Source: JADJPO01 sp963828555
GTDB taxonomy: Bacteria > Actinomycetota > Actinomycetes > Actinomycetales > Kineosporiaceae
DNA length: 64,000 nucleotides
Direction of reading: 5' to 3'
Assembly: GCA_963828555.1 (NCBI GenBank)
Contig: CAWHEL010000004.1
Location: forward strand, 868,001-932,000
Position 1 is the stretch's first letter; every line of letters starts with the position of its first letter. This document shows, one piece after another, positions 48,774-59,143 of the stretch. The translations under genes and the position numbers were made by a program. A model generated the notes under the pieces. It had not been told where the DNA came from, did not search any database, and was given only the letters and a program-made list of their open reading frames with translations.

Positions 48774-49583
48774 GTGGTCGCCGACGAGGTCCGAGTGCAA
48801 GAGGTCGACCCGGTAGCCGCCAACGAAGCCGCGTTGCGTCAGCTGTGGGTGGACTTCAAGTCCGCCGCCGACTCGGCGCTGAGGGAACGGCTGATCCTGC
48901 ACTACTCCCCGCTGGTGAAATACGTGGCCGGCCGGGTCGGAGTCGGGCTGCCGCCGAACATCGAGCAGGCCGACCTGGTCTCCTACGGCATCTTCGGTCT
49001 GATCGACGCGATCGAGAAGTTCGACATCGAGCGGGCGATCAAGTTCGAGACCTACGCCATCTCCCGCATCCGCGGCGCAATCATCGACGAGCTGCGCGCG
49101 ATCGACTGGATCCCTCGCTCGATCCGGTACAAGGCGCGCGAGGTGGAGCGGGCCTACTCCGCCCTCGAGGCCGAGCTGCACCGCAGCCCGAGTGAGCCGG
49201 AAGTGGCTGCCCGCCTGGGCATCTCGCTGCCCGAGCTGCACGCCATCTTCTCCCAGGTCTCTTACGTCAACGTGGTCGCCCTGGACGAGCTGCTCACGGT
49301 CGGCGGGGAGAAGGGCGACAAGCTCTCCCTGGTGGACACCCTCGAAGACACCAAGGCAGAGGACCCGGTCACGGCGTTCGAGACCGAGGAGACCAAGTTC
49401 ATCCTCTCCCGGGCGATCAATCAGCTCCCCGAGCGGGAGAAGATCGTGATCACCCTCTACTACTACGAGGGGCTGACCCTGGCCGAGATCGGCCGGGTGC
49501 TCGGGGTGACCGAATCGCGGATCTGCCAGATGCACACCAAGGCCGTGATCCAGCTGCGGGCCAAACTGGCCGAGGTCAGCTGA
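48774..49583 (+). CDS. FliA/WhiG-family RNA polymerase sigma factor
   Basis: 269 aa, sigma-70 group 3. Region 2: LILHYSPLVKYVAGRVGVGL, DLVSYGIFGLIDAIEKFD, FETYAISRIRGAIIDELR; region 3: WIPRSIRYKAREVERAYSAL; region 4: LYYYEGLTLAEIGRVLGVTE with SRICQMHTKAV. In streptomycetes this is WhiG (sporulation); in motile actinomycetes the orthologue drives flagellar and chemotaxis genes. Syntenic with whiG near rpsB. No flagellar genes are in this window, so which role applies cannot be decided here. GTG start 21 bp after xerC. Confidence 0.92.
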   Translation: MVADEVRVQEVDPVAANEAALRQLWVDFKSAADSALRERLILHYSPLVKYVAGRVGVGLPPNIEQADLVSYGIFGLIDAIEKFDIERAIKFETYAISRIRGAIIDELRAIDWIPRSIRYKAREVERAYSALEAELHRSPSEPEVAARLGISLPELHAIFSQVSYVNVVALDELLTVGGEKGDKLSLVDTLEDTKAEDPVTAFETEETKFILSRAINQLPEREKIVITLYYYEGLTLAEIGRVLGVTESRICQMHTKAVIQLRAKLAEVS

Positions 49584-49624
49584 GTCGCTGCCCCGCCCGG
49601 CACTCGCCGTGGGATCGGCCTGAC

Positions 49625-49630
49625 TACGCT
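49625..49630 (+). promoter_or_regulatory. -10 box TACGCT before the ROK kinase gene, leaderless type
   Basis: TACGCT ends 7 nt before ATG 49638 with no SD in between. Confidence 0.45.
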
Positions 49631-49637
49631 GACCTGC

Positions 49638-50540
49638 ATGAACGTCGTCGCCGGCATCGATGTCGGCGGGACCAGGATCAAGGCTGTCCTGCTCGCCGGT
49701 GAGGTCGAGCTGGGCAGGGTCGTGCTGCCCACGCCACCCTCGATCGGGCAGCGCTTCGCCGACACCGTGGCCGAGGTCCTCGAAGCGATGCTGGTGAGGC
49801 CGGACACCGCCGCCTCCCGGATCGAGGCGTGCGGGATCGTCGTCCCGGGCATGGTCGACGAGGCGGCCGGCGTCGGCCGCTACTCGGCCAACCTCGGCTG
49901 GCGCGACCTGCCGCTGACCGCACCGGCCGCCGAGCGGCTCGGGATCCCGGTCGTGGTCGGCCATGACGTGCGGGCCGGGCTGCTCGCCGAGACCCGCCTC
50001 GGGGCGGCCCGGGGCGCCCGGCATGCCCTGTTCCTGCCGATCGGCACCGGCATCGCGGGTGCCCTGATGATCGACGGGCACATCCTGATCGCCGACGGCT
50101 GGAGTGGTGAGCTCGGCCACGTGGTGGTGGTGCCCGGCGGGCAGCTGTGCCGCTGCGGGTCCCATGGGTGTCTGGAGGCGATCGCTTCGGCCTGGGCGAT
50201 CCAGCGCCGTTACGCCGCGCTCGCCGGCACTCCGCGGCCGGCCGAGGAGATCGTGACCCGGGCCGGCGCGGGGGACCCGGCGGCCGCCCAGGTGTGGTCG
50301 GAGGCGATCGAGGCGTTGGCGCGGGCGGTGGTGATGATGGTCACCGCCACCGGGGTCGACCTGGTGCTGGTCGGCGGTGGACTGGCCGGCGCCGGCGAGA
50401 CCCTGCTGACCCCGCTGCGCGCCGCCGTCGAGGCAGCCCTGACGTTCCAGCGCCGCCCGCGGATCGTGCCCGCCGGGCTCGGCGATCGGGCCGGATCGCT
50501 GGGCGCCGGCCTGCTCGCCGCCGACCTCCTGTCGGGGTGA
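49638..50540 (+). CDS. ROK-family sugar kinase (possible N-acetylglucosamine or glucose kinase)
   Basis: 300 aa. Phosphate-binding VVAGIDVGGTRIKAVLL at the N-terminus, catalytic Asp in VVVGHDVRAGLLAETRLGAA, and the ROK zinc motif GELGHVVVVPGGQLCRCGSH with GCLEAIAS. VDLVLVGGGLAGAGE near the C-terminus is the adenosine region. Convergent with nagA only 16 bp away, so N-acetylglucosamine is a plausible substrate, but glucokinases share all these motifs. Confidence 0.88.
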   Translation: MNVVAGIDVGGTRIKAVLLAGEVELGRVVLPTPPSIGQRFADTVAEVLEAMLVRPDTAASRIEACGIVVPGMVDEAAGVGRYSANLGWRDLPLTAPAAERLGIPVVVGHDVRAGLLAETRLGAARGARHALFLPIGTGIAGALMIDGHILIADGWSGELGHVVVVPGGQLCRCGSHGCLEAIASAWAIQRRYAALAGTPRPAEEIVTRAGAGDPAAAQVWSEAIEALARAVVMMVTATGVDLVLVGGGLAGAGETLLTPLRAAVEAALTFQRRPRIVPAGLGDRAGSLGAGLLAADLLSG

Positions 50541-50556
50541 GGCCCCGGGCGAGTGG

Positions 50557-51759
50557 TCACGGCCCGAGCCAGCGGCCGCGGCGCATCACCGACACCAGAC
50601 CCAGGTCGTCGTCCAGCACCAGGACGTCGGCGCGGTACCCGGCGGTCAGGTCTCCGACCCGGGCCAGCCCGAGCGCCGCGGCCGGGGTGAGGGTCGCCGC
50701 GCGGACGGCGTCCGCCAGGGGGACGCCGGCCACCTGAACGCTCCAGCGGACCACATCGAGCAGGGTCGCTGTGCCGCCGGCGAGTGAGCCGCCCGCGGTG
50801 AGCCGAGCCTGCCCGGCTGTGACGTCCACCGACAACGTGCCCAGGGTGTAGTGGCCGTCGGGCAGGCCGGCCGCCGACATCGCGTCGGTGATCAGGCAGA
50901 TCTGCCCGGGGCCGACCAGGTCGAAGACCATGCGGACCGTTTCGGCGGCCAGGTGTGCGCCGTCGCCGATCAGCTCCAGGTAGGCCTCGCCGCGCCCGGC
51001 GGCGGCCAGCGCCGCAGCCACCGGGCCGGGCTCGCGGTGATGCAGGGGCGGCATGCCGTTGAACAGGTGGGTGACCAGCGGGATGCCCGTGCCGTGGCCC
51101 TGGCCCAGGCTCGCGCGCAGGGCCTGCTCGGCCTGGCGGGCGGTGGTGGCTGTGTGTCCGAGCGCGGGGATGATGCCCCAGCGGCCGAGTGCGACGGCAC
51201 CCTCGGCGCCGCGGCACCGTTCGGGTGCCCAGGTCATCTGGCGGACGGCGCCGGGGGCCCCGGCCTGCTCCGCCGTGGCCACCCAGACGCCCAGCAGATG
51301 CTCGTCCAGGTCGCGCAACGCGTTCGGATCCTGGGCGCCGCAACGGGCAGCGGACAGGAACGGACCCTCCAGGTGGATGCCGGCCAGTTCGTCGTCCGCG
51401 GCCAGGGTGGCCAGGGTGGCCACCGACTGCCGCAGCACCGGCGGCGGGGCGGAGACGGTGCTGGCGATCAGGGTTGTGCTGCCGTGGGTGCGGTGGTGGG
51501 CGATCGCCGTCCGCGCGCCGGCCGGATCGGGCCCGAACTCGCCCCCACCCCCACCGTGGCAGTGGATGTCGACCAGCCCGGGCAGCAGGGTGGCGCCGCT
51601 CGGCCAGGGCTCGGGCGGGGCGGCGTCGGCGTAGCCGACCGGGACGCTCTCCCGTGGTCCGGCGTAGACGATGTCCGGCCCGTCGATGACCAGCGCGCCG
51701 TCGGGCACGGTGCCGGCCGCAGCGACCAGCCGCCCGGTGAGCAGGGTGGGTCTGGTCAC
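50557..51759 (-). CDS. nagA: N-acetylglucosamine-6-phosphate deacetylase
   Basis: 400 aa from GTG 51759, preceded by ggagg at 8 nt; the open frame reaches 51855 but that part is the palindrome at 51778-51853. Amidohydrolase fold with LLPGLVDIHCHGGGG (H66, H68), AGIHLEGPFLS (metal-binding E131), ALGHTATTARQAE, VTHLFNGMPPLHHREPG and catalytic Asp in ICLITDAMSAAGLPDG. Converts GlcNAc-6-P to GlcN-6-P in amino-sugar recycling. Paired with a ROK kinase. Confidence 0.93.
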   Translation of the reverse strand: MTRPTLLTGRLVAAAGTVPDGALVIDGPDIVYAGPRESVPVGYADAAPPEPWPSGATLLPGLVDIHCHGGGGGEFGPDPAGARTAIAHHRTHGSTTLIASTVSAPPPVLRQSVATLATLAADDELAGIHLEGPFLSAARCGAQDPNALRDLDEHLLGVWVATAEQAGAPGAVRQMTWAPERCRGAEGAVALGRWGIIPALGHTATTARQAEQALRASLGQGHGTGIPLVTHLFNGMPPLHHREPGPVAAALAAAGRGEAYLELIGDGAHLAAETVRMVFDLVGPGQICLITDAMSAAGLPDGHYTLGTLSVDVTAGQARLTAGGSLAGGTATLLDVVRWSVQVAGVPLADAVRAATLTPAAALGLARVGDLTAGYRADVLVLDDDLGLVSVMRRGRWLGP

Positions 51760-51777
51760 TGCAGGCACCTCCAAACC

Positions 51778-51853
51778 GAGCTCATGCTCCGCGGGGGTAC
51801 ACGCCGGGGGCGATGACAACAATGTCAGATGCACCCCGGCGGAGCATGAGCTC
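51778..51853. repeat. 76-bp nested palindrome (element D)
   Basis: Outer arms at 51778-51798 and 51833-51853 pair over 21 positions with one mismatch (arm 1 begins gagctcatgctccgc). An inner stem tgaca/tgtca sits in the centre. Shares 17 bp exactly with the palindrome after ffh (32293-32309). Lies between the nagA start and the end of the degraded methyltransferase gene, both on the minus strand. Confidence 0.8.
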
Positions 51854-51862
51854 ACAGCACGG

Positions 51863-52676
51863 TTAGTCGCTACTGCAGATCAGTTCGCCGTGCACGATGA
51901 CGAACCAGCCGTCGCGGTCCTCGGCCCAGCGTTGCCAGGCCGCGCGGATGCGCTGCAGGTCCTGTGGTTGCGCGGCGCCGGGGGCCAGTGCCTGCCGGGC
52001 GATGTCGAAGTCGACGATCCGGTCGGCCCACATGCCGCCCCACTGGGCGCGGGACCCGTCCGTGGCGAAGCACCAGGTGGAGGCGCTCGGGGTGATCCGG
52101 GAGAACCCTGCTGCGCGAGCCCACGCGAGCAGGCGCCGTCCCGCATCGGGTTGGCCACCCGACGCGGTGGCGAGGTGGCGATAGAGCGCGCGCCATTCGT
52201 CGAGTTCGGGCGGGTTCGGGTACCAGGTCATCGCCGCGTAGTCGGCGTCGCGGACGACGATCAGCCCGCCCGGCGTCGCCAACGCGCGCGATGCGACGCA
52301 GGGGGCTCGACCGGATCGCGCAGGTGTTGAAGCACCTGATGGGCGTGGACCACGTCGAAACGGCCGTCGGCCGGGTCGAGCGCGTGGACGTCGCCCACGG
52401 TGACCTCGACGTTCTCGAGCCCCCGTTCTCGGCAGTGGGCGGCCGCCTGCTCGACCACCGACGGTGAGGGGTCGATCGCCGGCACGGTGCCGGGGGCCAC
52501 ACGCTCGCCGAGGTCGGCGGTGATGGAGCCGGGGCCGCAGCCGACGTCGAGCACGCGTTCGGCCGGGCGGCAGGTGCGGCACCAGGTAGGCCGCGGAGTC
52601 CTGGGCGGTGCGTGTCCGGTGCGAGCGCAGCACGGCTTCGGCATGCCCAGGCACGTAGTGCGTCCTGCCCCGTCAC
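51863..52676 (-). pseudogene. SAM-dependent methyltransferase, broken by about four frameshifts
   Basis: All expected parts of a class I methyltransferase are present but in alternating frames. GTG 52676 opens MTGQ; a shift leads to THYVPGHAEAVLRSHRTRTA, QDSAAYLVPHLPPG; a second shift to ERVLDVGCGPGSITADLGER (SAM motif I) through FDVVHAHQVLQHLRDPVE; a third to LRRIARV; a fourth to ATPGGLIVVRDADYAAMTWY and on to the stop at 51863. Little seems deleted, so the gene lost function by small indels. Sequencing error in GC-rich DNA is possible but four in 800 bp is unlikely when neighbours are intact. Confidence 0.85.
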
Positions 52677-52712
52677 GGTACGCCGAGATGTTCATTATTC
52701 GATACATCGGTC

Positions 52713-53306
52713 TCAATTAATGGACATTCGATTCAACGGGAGGAGCACCGGGGGAAGCCTGCGGCCCACCAGGGGCAGTGGGTCGAGGTAGGTCCGCCCC
52801 CGCAGCGCACCCCAATGAAGGCAGGCGGTGGCCGCGCAGTGCGAGCCGATCGCCTGGACCCGCCCGATCGGCTGTCCGACGGTGATTCGCTGCCCGCGCC
52901 GCACGACGGACTGCACGGGTTCATAGGTGGTGCGAAGGCCGCCGGCGTGCAGGATCACCACCACTCCACGCCCGGCCAGCGGGCCGGCGAAGCCCACCAC
53001 CCCACTGCCTGCGGCGCGCACTGCAACCCCCGGCGCGGCCGCCAGGTCGACGCCGCGGTGGCCCGGTGACCAGCGGTAGAGACCGACGGCAAACCGTTTC
53101 AGCACAGCGGGTCTCGGGGAGATCGGCCAGTCCCAGAAGGTGCCCGGAGCCTGGACGGAAGGCGCCGCCGCGGCGGGGCGGACATCGTCGACCGCCGCGG
53201 CGGGCCCCCCGGATGCCGCGTCGGGCAGCATCGTCACGGCGGACAGGAGGAGCGCGGCGGCGAGTGCGGCGGGAGCGGCCATGGACCGGAGCCTGCCGCT
53301 GCCCAC
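52713..53306 (-). CDS. M23-family (LytM) exported protein with incomplete metal site
   Basis: 197 aa from GTG 53306, chosen because it supplies Arg residues before the signal peptide core MAAPAALAAALLLSAVTML; ATG 53282 and an ATG at 53369 are alternatives. The LytM fold is seen as WSPGHRGVDLAAAPGVAV (H83, D87), VVVILHAGGLRTTYEPV and ACLHWGALRGRTYLDPLPL. The usual HxH of active endopeptidases is CLH here, so one zinc ligand is missing. Similar proteins are encoded just before rpsB in many actinomycetes. It may bind rather than cut peptidoglycan. Its last codons lie in an unusually AT-rich patch. Confidence 0.85.
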   Translation of the reverse strand: MGSGRLRSMAAPAALAAALLLSAVTMLPDAASGGPAAAVDDVRPAAAAPSVQAPGTFWDWPISPRPAVLKRFAVGLYRWSPGHRGVDLAAAPGVAVRAAGSGVVGFAGPLAGRGVVVILHAGGLRTTYEPVQSVVRRGQRITVGQPIGRVQAIGSHCAATACLHWGALRGRTYLDPLPLVGRRLPPVLLPLNRMSIN

Positions 53307-53408
53307 CTGTCGGCGCGAGAAGGCCTGTGGCGGCTGTGGACGACGGGGCGGGGCCAGGCACCTGTGCACGGATCGTGGGCGGCGTCACGAGCTCCATGCG
53401 CAACGGCC

Positions 53409-53414
53409 TAGCCT
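53409..53414 (+). promoter_or_regulatory. -10 box TAGCCT before the coiled-coil protein gene, leaderless type
   Basis: TAGCCT ends 6 nt before GTG 53421; no SD between them. Confidence 0.45.
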
Positions 53415-53420
53415 GCTCGG

Positions 53421-54254
53421 GTGGACCAGGACCCGCAGACCCCCGCGGATCAGCTCTACGCCGTCGCGCCGTCCGAGTTCATGCCGACCCGTACGGCGCT
53501 GGCCAAGGCGGCCAAGGCATCCGGGGACGCCGCCGCGGCCAAGGAGATCGCCGCGCTGCGCAAACCGAGCGTGGCTGCCTGGGCGATCAATCACCTGCTC
53601 CGCCGCCGCCCGGGCGCGGCCACGCGGCTTCGCGACGTGGGGGAGCGGCTGCGCTCGGCGCAGACCCGGCTCGACGCTGCGGCCCTGAAGGAGCAGCGGG
53701 CCGGCCGTGACGCGCTGCTGGCGGAGGTCGCCCAGGCGGCGGCGGAGGAGGCCGAGGCCGTCGGCCAACGGTTGAGCGTGGCGGTGCTGAACGAGATCCA
53801 CGACACCGTCGTCGCGGCCCTCGCCAGCACCGAGGCCACGGACGCCGTGCTGTCGGGGACGCTCACCCGCGCGCTGAGCTACTCCGGTTTCGGCGAGGTG
53901 GATCTGGGCGATGCGGTGGCGCGAACCCGCACCGGCGTCCGGCTCGCCGTGATCGAAGGGGCGGCGCCGGCGCGGGAAGCCGCCCAGATGGCGCGCGATC
54001 GCGCGGAAGGCCACCTGCGGATGGCGGCCCAAGCGCGGGACGCCGCCCAGGCTCGGCGCGATACGGCACAGCAGGAGGCCACGCTCGCGGAGGAGCGGGT
54101 GCGCGCGCTGCGGGCGGAGCTGTCCGCCGCCGAGGCCCAGGCGAACGCGGCGCTGGCGGACCTGCGCGAGGCCGACGACGCCTACCGGGCCGGGGCCGCC
54201 CGGCACGCTGCAGCCGAAGCCACGCTGCGTGAGCTGGACGCCGCCACTGAGTGA
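53421..54254 (+). CDS. conserved actinobacterial coiled-coil protein, function unknown
   Basis: 277 aa. The N-terminal block LYAVAPSEFMPTRTALAKAAK and EIAALRKPSVAAWAINHLLR is a conserved opening I associate with uncharacterised actinobacterial proteins. From about residue 170 the sequence is Ala/Arg/Glu-rich heptads (ARDAAQARRDTAQQEATLAE, ALRAELSAAEAQANAALADL), a long coiled coil. No signal peptide or membrane helix. Convergent with the aminotransferase gene; a hairpin separates them. Confidence 0.75.
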   Translation: MDQDPQTPADQLYAVAPSEFMPTRTALAKAAKASGDAAAAKEIAALRKPSVAAWAINHLLRRRPGAATRLRDVGERLRSAQTRLDAAALKEQRAGRDALLAEVAQAAAEEAEAVGQRLSVAVLNEIHDTVVAALASTEATDAVLSGTLTRALSYSGFGEVDLGDAVARTRTGVRLAVIEGAAPAREAAQMARDRAEGHLRMAAQARDAAQARRDTAQQEATLAEERVRALRAELSAAEAQANAALADLREADDAYRAGAARHAAAEATLRELDAATE

Positions 54255-54271
54255 CGTCGCACCCACCCCGC

Positions 54272-54298
54272 GCGGGCACGGCGTGACACTGTGCCCGC
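54272..54298. terminator. hairpin between convergent genes
   Basis: Arms gcgggcac (54272-54279) and gtgcccgc (54291-54298) with an 11-nt loop. A related word gcgtgacgttgtgccc follows at 54310, repeating gcgtgacactgtgccc of the hairpin. No T-run. Position between two gene ends suggests bidirectional termination. Confidence 0.5.
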
Positions 54299-54356
54299 CA
54301 GATGGGCCCAGCGTGACGTTGTGCCCAACGCGGGGGGAGGGGCGGGGGAGGAAGCG

Positions 54357-55556
<1,200 letters not shown>

Positions 55557-55775
55557 CGAGCCAGCCTACGAGCCGTTTTGGTCGCGGTCCGTCAGCGCAC
55601 GTACGATGGGCTCGCGGTCAGGTGTCAGCCCGACCGACTTCACGCGCCACCTCGCCGTCCCGTACGGGGCGGGGCGCACCGATCGGTCCGGCTGAGAAGC
55701 CGGTTCAGGTGCGCCGTGGCGCCAGCAGCGCCGTCCGCCCGGACGACGCAACGAACCGAGTAGGAGTACCTCCCC

Positions 55776-56774
55776 ATGGCTGTCGTCACCATGCGCCAGC
55801 TCCTCGAGAGCGGCGTCCACTTCGGACACCAGACCCGGCGCTGGAACCCGAAGATGAAGCGATTCATCTTCACCGAGCGCAACGGCATCTACATCATCGA
55901 TCTGCAGCAGTCGCTGCTGTTCATCGACAACGCCTACGACTTCATCAAGGAGACCGTCGCGCACGGCGGCACGATCCTGTTCGTCGGCACCAAGAAGCAG
56001 GCTCAGGAGCCCATCGCCGAGCAGGCCGCCCGGGTCGGGATGCCCTATGTCAACCAGCGCTGGCTGGGCGGCATGCTCACCAACTTCCAGACCGTGCACA
56101 AGCGTCTGCAGCGCCTCAAGGAGCTCGAGCAGATCGACTTCGAGGACGTCGCCAAGAGCGGCATGACCAAGAAGGAGCTGCTCGTCCTGCGCCGCGAGAA
56201 GGACAAGCTGGACAAGACCCTCGGCGGCATCCGGGACATGGCCAAGGTGCCCAGCGCGGTGTGGATCGTGGACACCAAGAAGGAGCACCTCGCCGTCGAC
56301 GAGGCGCGCAAGCTGCACATCCCGATCGTGGCGATCCTGGACACCAACTGCGACCCCGACGAGGTCGACTACAAGATCCCCGGCAACGACGACGCGATCC
56401 GTTCGGTCACCCTGCTCACCCGGGTGGTCGCCGACGCCGTCGCCGACGGTCTGATGTCCCGCTCGCGCGGCAATGAGGCCGCTCCGGCCTCCGTGGTCGG
56501 CGACGAGCCGCTGGCCGAGTGGGAGCGTGAGCTGCTCGCCGGCTCCGAGGCTGCCCCGGTCGAGGCGGCCCGGGAGGTCGTCGGTGGAGCCGCTCCGGTG
56601 GAGGTCGCTCCGGTGGAGGTCGCTCCGGTGGAAGCCGTGCCGGCCGATGCTGCTCCGGTCGAGGCCCCCGTCGCGGACGCCGCGGCCGAGGTCGAGGCGC
56701 CTGCCGTCGAGGCCCCCGCCGACGTGGTTGAGGCCCCCGTCGAGGCCGCTGCCGAGACCGCTACCCAGTCCTGA
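55776..56774 (+). CDS. rpsB: 30S ribosomal protein S2 with repetitive acidic tail
   Basis: 332 aa; SD gaggagtacc... upstream of ATG 55776 (taggagtacc). S2 core: VVTMRQLLESGVHFGHQTRR, GTKKQAQEPIAEQAARVGMP, RWLGGMLTNFQTVHKRLQRL, AILDTNCDPDEVDYKIPGND. After residue 235 comes a disordered tail of about 95 residues built of Pro/Val/Glu/Ala units (gaggtcgctccggtg repeats at 56602-56633). The 219-bp region upstream is non-coding and presumably holds the promoter of the rpsB-tsf operon. Confidence 0.97.
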   Translation: MAVVTMRQLLESGVHFGHQTRRWNPKMKRFIFTERNGIYIIDLQQSLLFIDNAYDFIKETVAHGGTILFVGTKKQAQEPIAEQAARVGMPYVNQRWLGGMLTNFQTVHKRLQRLKELEQIDFEDVAKSGMTKKELLVLRREKDKLDKTLGGIRDMAKVPSAVWIVDTKKEHLAVDEARKLHIPIVAILDTNCDPDEVDYKIPGNDDAIRSVTLLTRVVADAVADGLMSRSRGNEAAPASVVGDEPLAEWERELLAGSEAAPVEAAREVVGGAAPVEVAPVEVAPVEAVPADAAPVEAPVADAAAEVEAPAVEAPADVVEAPVEAAAETATQS

Positions 56775-56804
56775 TCACGAGGATCACGAAGGAGTCAGTA
56801 CGAC

Positions 56805-57632
<828 letters not shown>

Positions 57633-57653
57633 GACTCACCCGTTCGCCTCTCC

Positions 57654-57690
57654 CGACGGCCGTCACCCGCTCAGCGGGTGACGGCCGTCG
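57654..57690 (+). terminator. 17-bp hairpin terminator after tsf
   Basis: Perfect arms cgacggccgtcacccgc (57654-57670) and gcgggtgacggccgtcg (57674-57690) with a 3-nt tca loop, 22 bp past the tsf stop. No U-tract follows, as is usual for actinobacterial intrinsic-like terminators. Confidence 0.8.
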
Positions 57691-57777
57691 CCCGTAGGGG
57701 CGAGGGTGCGGCAGACTGCTCCCAGATCCGTGGCACGGATCGTCCACAGGGGTCCAGGGCGCAGGAGGCAGACGGTA

Positions 57778-58548
57778 GTGAGCGACCAGGCGGCAGACGA
57801 GCAGACCGGCGCCGAGGGGCCAGCCGGCGAGCACCGGGTGAGGTACCACCGGGTGCTGCTCAAGCTCTCCGGAGAGGCGTTCGGCGGGGGCAAGGTCGGG
57901 GTCGACCCCGACGTCGTCCGCTCGATCGCCCGCGAGGTCGCCGAAGCGGTGCGATCCGGCGTCCAGGTCGCCATGGTGATCGGCGGCGGCAACTTCTTCC
58001 GCGGCGCCGAGCTGCAGCAGCGCGGCATGGACCGCGCCCGCGCCGACTACATGGGCATGCTCGGCATCGTGATGAATTGCCTCGCCCTGCAGGACTTCCT
58101 GGAGAAGGAAGGCATCGAGACCCGGGTCCAGACCGCCATCACGATGGGTCAGGTGGCCGAGCCCTACATCCCCCGACGGGCGATCCGGCACCTGGAGAAG
58201 GGCCGCGTGGTGATCTTCGGTGCCGGCGCGGGGATGCCCTTCTTCTCCACCGACACCGTGGCTGCCCAGCGTGCGCTGGAGGCCAAGTGCGAGGTGATCC
58301 TGATGGGCAAGAACGGCGTCGACGGCGTCTACACCGCCGACCCGCGGATCGACCCCACCGCCACCAAGCTCGACCAGATCACCTACAGCGAGGCTCTCGC
58401 CCGGGGTCTGAAGGTGGCCGACGCCACGGCCTTCGCCCTGTGCATGGAGAACTCGATGCCCATGGTCGTCTTCGGGATGGAGGGTGAGGGCAATGTTGTT
58501 CGAGCGGTTCGAGGTGAGAGGATCGGAACGCTGGTCACCGCGGGCTGA
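57778..58548 (+). CDS. pyrH: UMP kinase
   Basis: 256 aa from GTG 57778, preceded by aggagg; the open frame begins at 57706 but passes through non-family sequence. Amino-acid-kinase fold: YHRVLLKLSGEAFGGGKVG, VAMVIGGGNFFRGAELQQRG, DYMGMLGIVMNCLALQDFLE, LMGKNGVDGVYTADPRIDP. Makes UDP from UMP. An N-terminal hydrophilic extension of about 20 residues is common in actinobacteria. Followed by frr after 37 bp. Confidence 0.95.
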   Translation: MSDQAADEQTGAEGPAGEHRVRYHRVLLKLSGEAFGGGKVGVDPDVVRSIAREVAEAVRSGVQVAMVIGGGNFFRGAELQQRGMDRARADYMGMLGIVMNCLALQDFLEKEGIETRVQTAITMGQVAEPYIPRRAIRHLEKGRVVIFGAGAGMPFFSTDTVAAQRALEAKCEVILMGKNGVDGVYTADPRIDPTATKLDQITYSEALARGLKVADATAFALCMENSMPMVVFGMEGEGNVVRAVRGERIGTLVTAG

Positions 58549-58585
58549 TCGGCACGACCGCAGAGAAGGAACTGAGGGAGCAGCC

Positions 58586-59143
58586 GTGATCGACGACACC
58601 CTCCTCGAGGCCGAGGAGAAGATGGAGAAGGCCATCGACGTCGCCAAGGACGACTTCGCGGCGATTCGCACCGGCCGGGCCAATCCGGCGATGTTCAGCA
58701 AGATCATGGTCGACTACTACGGCGCTCCCACCCCGCTCCAGCAGCTGGCCTCGTTCCAGACCCCTGAGGCCCGAACCGTCCTGGTCACGCCCTACGACCG
58801 GGGCTCGATGGCCGCGATCGAGCGCGCATTGCGCGACTCCGACCTGGGGGTCAACCCCTCCAACGACGGCGTGGTGATCCGGCTCGTGCTGCCGCAGCTC
58901 ACCGAGGAGCGGCGCAAGGAGTACATCAAGATCGCCCGGCACAAGGCCGAGGACGCCAAGGTCTCGGTCCGCAACGTGCGCCGCCGGGCCAAGGAGACCC
59001 TCGACAAGATCGAGAAGGACGGCGAGGCCGGCGAGGACGAGGTCAGCCGGGCCGAGAAGGAGCTCGAGCAGACGACCAGGCGTCACGTCGACGCCATCGA
59101 CGAACTGCTCAAGCACAAGGAGAGCGAGCTGCTCGAGGTATGA
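58586..59143 (+). CDS. frr: ribosome recycling factor
   Basis: 185 aa from GTG 58586 (gagggagcagcc upstream). IDDTLLEAEEKMEKAIDVAK, FAAIRTGRANPAMFSKIMVD, YYGAPTPLQQLASF and RHKAEDAKVSVRNVRRRA are standard. Releases ribosomes after termination with EF-G. Stop overlaps the cdsA ATG. Confidence 0.97.
   Translation: MIDDTLLEAEEKMEKAIDVAKDDFAAIRTGRANPAMFSKIMVDYYGAPTPLQQLASFQTPEARTVLVTPYDRGSMAAIERALRDSDLGVNPSNDGVVIRLVLPQLTEERRKEYIKIARHKAEDAKVSVRNVRRRAKETLDKIEKDGEAGEDEVSRAEKELEQTTRRHVDAIDELLKHKESELLEV

Noticed and set aside
51760..51855. Longer NagA with 32 extra N-terminal residues
   Set aside because: The extension is a translation of the palindrome at 51778-51853; a good SD precedes GTG 51759.
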